From Vicinamibacteria bacterium (GTDB taxonomy: Bacteria > Acidobacteriota > Vicinamibacteria > Fen-336): DNA of 64,000 nucleotides. The position numbers were made by a program, and so were the translations under genes. The notes beneath the pieces were generated by a model. That model searched no databases and was not told where the DNA came from. It worked only from the letters and a program-made list of their open reading frames with translations. Below, piece after piece: positions 56,738-64,000 of this stretch (position 1 is the first letter of the stretch; each line of letters opens with the position of its first letter). Location of the stretch: contig JAMQGV010000041.1 of assembly GCA_025994075.1 (NCBI GenBank), forward strand, positions 32,400 to 96,399, written 5' to 3'.

Positions 56738-57960
56738 ATGAGGCGCTTCTGGCCGGTCCTGGCCGTCTCCCTGGCGTTTGCCGGAGGGGCCGCAGCCGCA
56801 GGCGCAGCCGGCGCCGAGGGCGCTCCGCCCGGGCCGCCTGCCCCCGAGGCCACGCCCGAAGCGGCGCCCGAGGCCGGGCCCGAAGCGACGCCGGCGCCCG
56901 AGGTGCCGCGCACGCCGCCACCGCGCAAGTTGTGGGAGAGCGACGAAGGCGGCCTCTACCTGATGAACCGGGTCCAGACCCGCTTCACGCAAACACGGCG
57001 CCCGACGAGTCGCAGCGCCTGTCGGGCATGGAGCCGGGCGAGGCGAAAGGCGAGTTCCGCATCCGCCGCGCCAAGACCGAGATCACCGGCTGGGTCTGGA
57101 AGAAGGAGCTGACCTTCGAGCTGCAGCTCTCGTGGGCGGGCCCCGAGCCCGGGGCCTCCACGCAGACGGCGCTCGAGGACCTGGTGCTCACCTGGGACGC
57201 CTCGAAGGACGGCACGTTCGAGGTGTCGGTGGGCCAGTTCAAGGTGCCGCTCGGCCGCCAGGAGATGACCTCGTCGGGACGCCTGCAGTTCGTCGACCGC
57301 GACCTGCTCACGTTCGAGTTCACCCGCGGCCGCGACATCGGCGTCCAGGTCGGCGGGCGCGTCGCCGACGGCAAGGTCGAGTACCTCGCCGGCATCTTCA
57401 ACGGCAACGCGGCCAGCCGGCTCGGCAACGACAACGGCAAGTACCAGTACAACGCCCGCGTCGTCTTCGAGCCGTGGGGCAGCGTGGGCTACTCCGAGAG
57501 CGACTTCGAGTCGACCGATCGCCCGCTGTTCGCGATCGCCGGCCAGTTCGAGCACAACGACCAGCGCCGTGCCGGCTCGTCGCTGTCCGACATCTCCGAG
57601 TACCAGACGGTGATCTGGGGCGGCGACGTGGTCTTCAAGTACCGCGGCTTCTCGGCGTTCGCCGAGTACTTCGCACGCGAGCGCACGCCGCAGCGCGGCG
57701 CCGCGTTCCGCTCCGACGGTTTCCACGCCCAGGCTGGCTACTTCCTGGTGCGCGACCGCTTCGAGGCGGCGCTGCGCTACGCGACCTGGGACCCGACCGA
57801 TGCCCGCGACGGCGACGACCTGAGCGAGAAGGGGCTGGCGCTCGTCTACTACTTCCGCAAGCACGGGCTCAAGCTCGGCGGCGACTTCCGCCGGCTCGAG
57901 GACGACTTCGACGGCACCGAGACGGACGAGCTCCGGCTCCAGCTCCAGGTGATGTTCTAG
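56738..57960 (+). CDS. Porin-like outer-membrane protein, frameshifted near residue 85
   Basis: ATG at 56738 with GCGAGGAGG upstream. A signal peptide (PVLAVSLAFAGGAAAAGA) and an Ala/Pro/Glu linker are read in one frame to about 56992. The rest continues in the -1 frame: ESQRLSGMEPGEAKGEFRIRRAKTEITGWVWKKELTFELQLSWAG, then VGQFKVPLGRQEMTSSGRLQFVDRDLL, the pattern of phosphate-selective porin O/P proteins, ending with LRLQLQVMF (C-terminal Phe of outer-membrane barrels). The shift falls in an AAA run at 56991-56993; one extra A would restore RFTQNTAPDESQ. A sequencing or assembly error is the simplest explanation. Confidence 0.75.
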
Positions 57961-57984
57961 GCAACCGCGGGAAGGGAGGGCGTC

Positions 57985-59289
57985 ATGCGTGGCGTCCGGG
58001 AAGCGGGTCTGACGGGGCTGGCCGCCCTGCTGCTGGCGGGCGCGGGGCCGGGCGACTTCGCCGCACCGCCGGGGCGCACCGGCTTCGCGGTGCAGCAGGC
58101 GCTCGTGGACGACGGCGTCGCCCGCGTGGTCGTCACGCTGCGCCCGCCGGGCGGCGGCACGGGGCAGGACTGGACGGCGGCCGCCATCGCGGCCGCCCAG
58201 GCCGACGTGCTGGCGGCGCTCGACGCCCGGGACTTCCGCCCGCTGCGCCAGTTCCGCAACGTGGGCGCGCTGGCGGGGCTCGTCTCGCGGAGCGGCCTGG
58301 CGACGCTGGAGGCGCACCCGCTGGTGGCGAGGATCGACGTCGACGACGTCGCCCGCAAGCAGCTCGCGGAGAGCGGGCCGCTGATCCACGCCGACGAGGC
58401 GCGCGGGATGGGCTACACCGGCGCCGGGGTGATCGTCGCGGTGCTCGACACCGGCGCCGACTCGGGCCACGTCGACGTCGCGATCTCCCTCGCGGCCGAG
58501 CACTGCTTCTGCGACGGCTGCTGCCCCAACGGCGGTTCGGAGGACTCGGGCGACGGCGCCGCGGCCGACGGCGACGGCCACGGCACCCACGTCACCGGCA
58601 CCATCGTGGCGCCGGGCATCGACCAGCCCGTGGGCATCGCTCCCGGGGCGTACGTCGCCGCGGTCAAGGTGCTCGACGACGACGGCAGCGGCTTCACGTC
58701 GGACATCGTGGCGGGCCTCGACTGGGTGCTCTCCCACCCCGAGATCCGGGTCGTCAACATGAGCCTCGGCGGCGGCCGCTACTCGACGGTCTGCGACGAC
58801 GCCAACTCCGGCACCCGCGCCTACGCCGACGCCATCTCCGCGCTGCGTGCCCGCGGCACGCTGACCGTCGTCTCCTCGGGCAACAGCGGCTACACCGACT
58901 CCGTCGGCGCCCCGGCCTGCACAAACGCCTCGCTGGCGATCGGGGCCGTCTACGACGCCAGCTTCGGCAGCCGGAGCTGCGACTCGAGCACCGCCCCCGA
59001 CAAGGTCACCTGCTTCTCGAACAGCTCGCCGCTGGTCGAGTTGCTGGCGCCGGGCTCCGAGATCACCGCCGCGGCCCTGGGCGGCGGCACCGACACGCTG
59101 TCGGGCACCTCGATGGCGGCCCCGCACGTGACCGGCGCCGCGGCCGTGCTCCTGCAGGCGCGCCCGTCGCTGACGCCGAGCCAGATCATCGACGTGCTGA
59201 AGCGCACGGGCCGCCCCGTGACCGACCGCCGCAACAACCTGACGCTGCCCCGCATCGACCTGGCCGCCGCCGTCCGCGCCGTCCGCTGA
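57985..59289 (+). CDS. Secreted subtilisin-family serine protease
   Basis: A 434-residue protein. A signal peptide and an I9-like propeptide (about 30-115, with RVVVTLRPPGG and LVARIDVDDV) precede the S8 core: Asp in VLDTGADSGH, His in DGHGTHVTGT, Asn in SSGNSG, and Ser in SGTSMAAPHVTGAA. A Cys-rich insert (CFCDGCCPNGG) after the Asp block is unusual. It is exported and probably degrades extracellular protein. ATG 57985 follows a GGGAAGGGAGGG site 24 nt after the porin gene. Confidence 0.92.
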   Translation: MRGVREAGLTGLAALLLAGAGPGDFAAPPGRTGFAVQQALVDDGVARVVVTLRPPGGGTGQDWTAAAIAAAQADVLAALDARDFRPLRQFRNVGALAGLVSRSGLATLEAHPLVARIDVDDVARKQLAESGPLIHADEARGMGYTGAGVIVAVLDTGADSGHVDVAISLAAEHCFCDGCCPNGGSEDSGDGAAADGDGHGTHVTGTIVAPGIDQPVGIAPGAYVAAVKVLDDDGSGFTSDIVAGLDWVLSHPEIRVVNMSLGGGRYSTVCDDANSGTRAYADAISALRARGTLTVVSSGNSGYTDSVGAPACTNASLAIGAVYDASFGSRSCDSSTAPDKVTCFSNSSPLVELLAPGSEITAAALGGGTDTLSGTSMAAPHVTGAAAVLLQARPSLTPSQIIDVLKRTGRPVTDRRNNLTLPRIDLAAAVRAVR

Positions 59290-59296
59290 AGCGGAT

Positions 59297-59302
59297 TATC
59301 AT
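59297..59302 (+). promoter_or_regulatory. Putative -10 box of the tRNA-Pro gene
   Basis: TATCAT, 25 nt before the tRNA-Pro 5' end. The -35 region is not clear. Confidence 0.3.
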
Positions 59303-59327
59303 TGCGACTTCGCTGCACGGACGCTAA

Positions 59328-59401
59328 CGGGGCGTAGCGTAGCCTGGTAACGCGCCTGCTTTGGGAGCAGGAGTTCGCTGGTTCAAATCCAGCCGCCCCG
59401 A
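59328..59401 (+). tRNA. tRNA-Pro (anticodon TGG)
   Basis: The acceptor CGGGGCG pairs with CGCCCCG, and A73 is followed by TGA, so CCA is not encoded, unlike the other four tRNA genes. The anticodon stem CCTGC/GCAGG encloses the loop TTTGGGA with anticodon TGG. The T arm is GCTGGTTCAAATCCAGC. Confidence 0.95.
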
Positions 59402-59430
59402 TGACCCGTAGAATCGGCCGCGTGGAGCGC

Positions 59431-60030
59431 GTGACGCGGCTGCTGGTCGCCAGCCAGAACCCCGGCAAGCTGGCCGAGATGCAGAAGCTGGCCGCCGGGC
59501 TGCACCTCGAGATCGTCGCGCCGCGCGACGTGGGGTTGCTCGTGGCGCCCGAGGAGACCGGCAGCACCTTCCTCGAGAACGCCGAGCTGAAGGCCCGCCA
59601 CTACTCGCTGGCCTCCGGCCTCGTCACCGTGGCCGACGACTCCGGGATCTGCGTCGAGGCGCTGGGCGGCGAGCCGGGGCTGCACTCCGCGCGCTTCGGC
59701 GGGCTGCGCGCGAGCGACGCCGACCGCAACCGGCTGCTGCTCGAGAAGCTCGCCGGGGTGCCGCCGGCGCGCCGCGGCGCCCGCTTCGTCAGCGCCGTGG
59801 CGGTCGCCCGCGGCGAGGAGATCGCCTTCGCGGTGCAGGAGACCGCCGACGGGCGCATCGCCGATGCGCCGGCAGGGGAGAACGGGTTCGGCTACGACCC
59901 GCTGTTCTTCTTCCCGCCTCTCGGCCGCACGTTCGGCCAGCTCGACCCGGCCGAGAAGGACCGGGTCAGCCACCGCGGCAAGGCCTTCGCCGCGCTCAGG
60001 ACCTGGCTGCGCTCGACCTTCCCGGCCTGA
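59431..60030 (+). CDS. rdgB: XTP/dITP pyrophosphatase
   Basis: A 199-residue protein. [37 protein letters not shown] and [13 protein letters not shown] are the HAM1/RdgB motifs; the Lys in NPGK and the Asp pair bind the nucleotide and metal. It removes ITP and XTP to keep them out of DNA. The GTG at 59431 (with GGAG upstream) puts the conserved NPGK at its usual place; GTG 59422 is possible, and the ATG at 59401 shares its first base with the tRNA-Pro and is rejected. It overlaps RNase PH by 35 nt at the 3' end. Confidence 0.85.
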   Translation: MTRLLVASQNPGKLAEMQKLAAGLHLEIVAPRDVGLLVAPEETGSTFLENAELKARHYSLASGLVTVADDSGICVEALGGEPGLHSARFGGLRASDADRNRLLLEKLAGVPPARRGARFVSAVAVARGEEIAFAVQETADGRIADAPAGENGFGYDPLFFFPPLGRTFGQLDPAEKDRVSHRGKAFAALRTWLRSTFPA

Positions 60031-60754
60031 GCACGACCTCGCCCAGCACCGACTTCTGCAGCGCGATCAGCTCCTGCACGCCCTTGTCGGCGAGCGAGAG
60101 CATCGACAGCAGGTCGTCGTCGCCGAACGGCGTCTCTTCGGCCGTGCCCTGCAGCTCGACGAAACGGCCGCTGCCGGTGCGCACGACGTTCATGTCGACC
60201 TCGGCGCTCGAGTCCTCCTCGTAGTCGAGGTCGAGCAGCAACTGGCCGCCGACGCGGCCGATCGAGGTGGCCGCCACGAAGTCGGTCAGCGGGAGCTGGG
60301 CGCCCATCAGGCCGCGCTTCTGCAGCGAGCGCAGCGCCAGCACCAGCGCGACGTAGGCGCCGGTGATCGAGGCGGTGCGGGTGCCGCCGTCCGCCTGCAG
60401 CACGTCGCAGTCGACCCACAGCGTGCGCTCGCCCAGCGCGCCGAGGTCGGTCACCGCGCGCAGCGAGCGGCCGATCAGGCGCTGGATCTCGTGGGTGCGG
60501 CCGGAAGCGCCGCCGCGGCCGGACTCGCGCGGCGTGCGGGTCGAGGTCGCGCGCGGCAGCATGCCGTACTCGGCCGTGACCCAGCCGCCGCCCTTGCCGC
60601 GCATCCACTGCGGCACCCGCTCCTCGATCGACACCGTGCACAACACCCGCGTCTCGCCGACGTCGATCAGCGCCGAGCCCTCCGCGTGCCTCGCCCAGCC
60701 GGGCGTGATCGTCACCTTGCGGAGCGCGTCGTCGGCCCGACCGTCCTTGCGCAT
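59996..60754 (-). CDS. rph: Ribonuclease PH
   Basis: A 252-residue protein. [40 protein letters not shown] is the family start; [48 protein letters not shown] and [23 protein letters not shown] follow, containing the phosphate-binding and catalytic Asp region. The GGGAGGACGC site fits ATG 60754; an in-frame ATG at 60818 (MSFRIS) is an alternative. It trims the 3' ends of tRNA precursors, which suits the local tRNA content. Confidence 0.92.
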   Translation of the reverse strand: MRKDGRADDALRKVTITPGWARHAEGSALIDVGETRVLCTVSIEERVPQWMRGKGGGWVTAEYGMLPRATSTRTPRESGRGGASGRTHEIQRLIGRSLRAVTDLGALGERTLWVDCDVLQADGGTRTASITGAYVALVLALRSLQKRGLMGAQLPLTDFVAATSIGRVGGQLLLDLDYEEDSSAEVDMNVVRTGSGRFVELQGTAEETPFGDDDLLSMLSLADKGVQELIALQKSVLGEVVLRPGRSSAARS

Positions 60755-60813
60755 GCGTCCTCCCTGGCGCGGCCCGAGGTCGATCCGGGTCGCGAAATCC
60801 GAGATGCGGAAGC

Positions 60814-62972
60814 TCATTGCGGTTCGGGGGCCGAGGCGAGCTGGCCCACCGGCGAGCGTGCGAGCCCGTGGATGCGGCGGTACTCCTCGGCCGAGGCGAG
60901 GATCGTCATCACGTACTGCCGCGTCTCCGTGAACGGGATGCTCTCGATGAAGTCCTCGGCCGAGATGTCCTCGCGGCCCGCCGTCCACTTGTCGACCCGG
61001 TGCGGGCCCGCGTTGTAGGCGGCCAGCGCGCGCTCGGCGTGGCCGCCGAAGCGCTCGATCATCGCCGCCAGGTAGCGGGTGCCGAAGTCGAGGCTGCGCG
61101 CCGGGTCGTGCAGGATCGCGGTCCGGTAGCGCACGCCCGCCTGGCGCGCCAGCGAGCGGCCCGTGGCGGGCATCACCTGCATCAGCCCGCGCGCCCCGGC
61201 GCGGCTGACGGCCTTCGGGTCGAAGCTCGACTCCTGGCAGATCAGCGCCGCGACCAGCGCGGGGTCGAGGCCGTTCTCGGCGGCCTCCGCCTGCAGCGTC
61301 TCGCCGTACTCGAGCGGGAACATCAGCCGCCACGCCTCGAGCGGGATGTCCTCGGCGCGGGCGCTGATCCACTGCGGCCAGGCCCGCTTCATCGCCACCA
61401 GCGAGTTGCGCGGGTTGCCGAGGCGGCGCTCGATCACCGACAGCGTCGCCTGGCCCTCGGGGCCGAGCGGGCCCGTCAGTTCGTCGCGCGCCTGCTCCGG
61501 CCGCTGCAGCAGCAGCAGCTCGCGCAGCCGCGCGCGCTGCTCGGGCGTGAGGTCCGCCGGCGGCTCGGCCGAGCGCATCACCGGGCCGGCCGCGACCGCG
61601 TCGCCCAGCGCCGTCACCGCCTTCTGTCCGTGGTAGGTGCGGCGGAAGCGCAGCGCGGCCTGCTGCCACAGCTCCTTCGCGCGCGCGCCGTCGCCCGCGG
61701 CGTCGTAGGCGCGCCCGCTCCAGTACAGCAGGCCGGCCGAGCTGCGCGCGTCGGGCCGGTTGCGCGCGACCGGCAGCATCGCCTGGATCGCCTCCTGGTG
61801 GCGCCCGGCGCGAAACGCGGCGAGGCCGACCTTGGAGGCGGCGCGGTCGGCGTAGCGGCCTTCGGGGAAGCCCTCGAGCAGGCGCTTCCAGTAGGGCAGG
61901 GCCTCCTCGTCGCGGGCGTCCTTGGTGAAGTGGTTGGCGAGCGAGAGCAGCGCCTCCTCGGCCCACGGGCTGCCGGGGAAGCTCGCCACCACCTGCTCGA
62001 AGGCCGGCACCCGGGCGTCGCCGCGCTGCAACCGCGCGAGCAGCCACGCCGCCTCGGCCGCGTGCGGCGAGCCGGCCGGCAGGCCGCGCAGTTGCAGCGC
62101 CGCCTCGCGGTCGCGGCCGACGGCGTCGAGCGAGCGCGCCTTGCGCAGCCGCAGCGCCTCCTTCTGCTCCGGCGTCGCTCCGGCCAGCGGCAGCGCCGCG
62201 TAGGCGGTGAGGGCCGCGCGGTGCTTGCCCGCGCGGGCCAGCGCCTCGGCTTCCGCGAGCCGGCGGCCGTAGCGGGCGGCGGGCGTGACCTCGGGTGCGA
62301 AGCGCTTGAGGCTTACTAGGGCGGCGCGGGCCTGCTTCGCCTCGGCGCTGGCGGGGAACTCGGCGTCGACCAGGTCGAAGCGCCGCGCCGCCTCGCGCGG
62401 CTCGGCCGCCACCAGCAGGCGGCCCGACTCCAGCAGCGCGTGGGGCCGGCGATCAGGGCAGTCGAGGGCCGCCTTGTCGAGCGCCTCGATCGCCGCCTCG
62501 CGCTGGCCGACGCGAGCGTGCAGCTCGGCCGCGCGGAACAGCGCAGGGCACTCGTCGGGCCCGGGCACCGCGGCGGCGCGATACGCCTCCGCGGCCTCGC
62601 GATCGCGGCCCAGCGACTCGAGCGCGCGGGCGATGCCGAACCCGGCGACCGGGCCGAGCGTGGTCCGCGCCACGTCGGGGTGGCGCAGCGCGGCGAGGCC
62701 CGCCTCGGCGCGCCCGAGGTCGACGAGGCGCAGCCCCGCCTCTAGCCGCAACAGTCCGCCTTCGCGGCTGCCCGTCAGCGCCGTCGCGGCCTTCTCGATC
62801 GTTTCGACCTGGGACAGCGCCGGCGCGCGACCGGCCTGCTCGAGCGCGGCGACGAGCGCGCGCTCCGCCTCGGAGCGGGGCTCGGCGTCGACGCCCGGGG
62901 GGGCGGCGAGGGCGGGCGCGCCGAGGACGGCGAAGAGGACCAGCGCGACGGCGCGGGGCGGGCCCGCCAACC

Positions 62973-62976
<4 letters not shown>
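60814..62976 (-). CDS. Soluble lytic transglycosylase (Slt-like)
   Basis: A 720-residue protein. A signal peptide is followed by a long alpha-superhelical TPR-like region (about 40-520) and a C-terminal SLT domain: [27 protein letters not shown] with the catalytic Glu in ES, then [15 protein letters not shown]. This is the Slt70 layout. It cleaves peptidoglycan glycan strands in the periplasm. GTG start at 62976 overlaps the stop of the next upstream gene. Confidence 0.92.
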
Positions 62977-63416
<440 letters not shown>

Positions 63417-63424
63417 TAAAAAAA

Positions 63425-63556
63425 ATGAAAGGTGTTCAAATTCAATTTGTTCCTTTTATAAGCTTTGCCGGAATTGTCGTCTTATTGTTTAAAGAGTCAA
63501 TTTTAGAATTATTATCGTTAAATGATTTTTTCACATTGATTAATTATTACTTATGA
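63425..63556 (+). CDS. Short hydrophobic peptide or 3' part of a truncated gene
   Basis: A 43-residue frame (MKGVQIQFVPFISFAGIVVL at the start) in the AT-rich tail, open upstream into the junction, so it may be the end of a larger gene. Its stop overlaps the start of the pilin-like gene (ATGA). It has one hydrophobic stretch and no recognised family. Confidence 0.3.
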   Translation: MKGVQIQFVPFISFAGIVVLLFKESILELLSLNDFFTLINYYL

Positions 63557-64000
63557 AGCTTGCAAAAAAGGGCTACACTCTATTAGAAATTCTAGTTGTA
63601 ATGGCAATAATTGCAGTGTTACTTTATATGTTAACTCGAATGATGGCAAATTTTAGAAGAACAGTTGAGCTTCAACAAGCAAGTGATATGATAATCTCAA
63701 GCATAAATGAAACAAAAAAATATTCAATTAACAATATACTCCCAGATGGAGAGATTGTTGATAAAGATTATATTTATGCTTACAAACTGGAAATTGATTC
63801 AACGAATAATTTGAAAAGATCAGCTTGCAAGAAAAAGCCAACCGAATTTTATTGGCAATGTGAATTAGGAGCTAAGGTCGATTATTTCTTGCAAAATATG
63901 AGTAATAAAATAGTATTTATAGGCAATAACGATTGTGAAAGTATTTTTTTGATCAATTTAACAGGTGATTGGCAAACCGGTGATGTTGCTAGTTTCCCTA
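63553..64000 (+). CDS. Type IV prepilin/pseudopilin-like protein (3' truncated)
   Basis: The frame is open from ATG 63553 to the window end. The N-terminus KKGYTLLEILVVMAIIAVLL is the prepilin-type signature: basic leader, Gly before the cleavage site, Glu at position +5, and a hydrophobic helix. The mature part is small and polar with Cys pairs (CKKK...CELG) and an Asn-rich surface. Its AT-rich codon use does not match the chromosome; such pilins are common in small low-GC genomes including Patescibacteria. The gene is cut off by the window end. Confidence 0.7.
   Translation, partial: MKLAKKGYTLLEILVVMAIIAVLLYMLTRMMANFRRTVELQQASDMIISSINETKKYSINNILPDGEIVDKDYIYAYKLEIDSTNNLKRSACKKKPTEFYWQCELGAKVDYFLQNMSNKIVFIGNNDCESIFLINLTGDWQTGDVASFP

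Larger units (their letters stand above)
63417..64000. other. AT-rich segment, probable chimeric junction
   Basis: At 63417 the sequence changes within a few bases from very GC-rich (a GGC repeat, then CGGGGG) to AT-rich (TAAAAAAAATGAAAGG). Codon use in the rest is AT-rich, with ATT, AAA, TTA and AGA common and GC-ended codons rare, opposite to the preceding 63 kb. A join of two genomes during assembly is the simplest reading. Confidence 0.75.

Overview
The window is a GC-rich metagenome-style segment made of three unlike parts: the right half of a tailed-phage prophage (1 to about 24,750), a bacterial chromosome (about 24,750 to 63,416), and a short AT-rich tail (63,417 to 64,000) that looks like DNA from another organism joined on by assembly. 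The chromosome looks like Acidobacteriota. Its markers are a VWFA-domain protein of the type named after acidobacteria, a large Ser/Thr kinase ending in TolB/WD40-like propeller repeats, a DUF4097 repeat protein, many GTG and TTG starts, and very tight 4-nt ATGA/GTGA gene overlaps. The class cannot be fixed from the sequence alone.

Prophage: every gene lies on the + strand in canonical HK97-like order. It runs from a replication protein with a DnaA domain I-like segment, through a lysis/moron block (transglycosylase, two lipoproteins, a membrane/beta-rich fusion, an XhlA-like holin candidate), HNH nuclease, TerS, TerL, portal, S49 protease, capsid, connectors and tail tube, to a tail chaperone with a canonical -1 slippery site, tape measure, two tandem paralogous tail proteins and baseplate-like genes. 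It ends next to a minus-strand tRNA-Arg(CCG) whose 3' end faces the phage, so this is probably the attachment site. The integrase and the other end are outside the window. The most striking feature is an approximately 112-nt leader present twice (1331-1442 and 9561-9673). Each copy has its own TTGAC[A/G]-18 nt-CAT[A/C]GT promoter and folds into three hairpins ending in an intrinsic terminator. The first stem carries a compensatory G-C to A-U change between copies. One copy precedes the lysis/packaging block and the other precedes the capsid gene.

Chromosome, left to right: a secreted protein; a minus operon with a tiny membrane protein, a triple-FHA ABCG-type transporter and a cyclophilin; an SGNH-hydrolase/HEAT fusion; a minus signalling operon (Zn-ribbon response regulator, HAMP-linked receptor Ser/Thr kinase, LysM/FecR protein); a VWFA protein; a lipoprotein followed by the three-subunit proton-translocating transhydrogenase pntAA-pntAB-pntB; a kinase/TolB protein; tRNA-Arg(TCG); and a DUF4097 protein. 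Next comes a five-gene translationally coupled operon for beta-oxidation (thiolase, CoA-transferase, FadJ-type multifunctional enzyme, acyl-CoA dehydrogenase) ending with a DHH phosphoesterase. Then follow a short RNase D-like exonuclease, tRNA-His and tRNA-Arg(TCT), a Tat lipoprotein, an Hsp70-like ATPase, an SDR epimerase, a broken DUF3810 gene, a frameshifted porin, a subtilase, tRNA-Pro, RdgB, RNase PH, a Slt-type lytic transglycosylase, and a truncated conserved protein that is cut at the junction.

The AT-rich end encodes a type IV prepilin-like protein with low-GC codon use. It is best treated as foreign to this contig until read-level support is checked.
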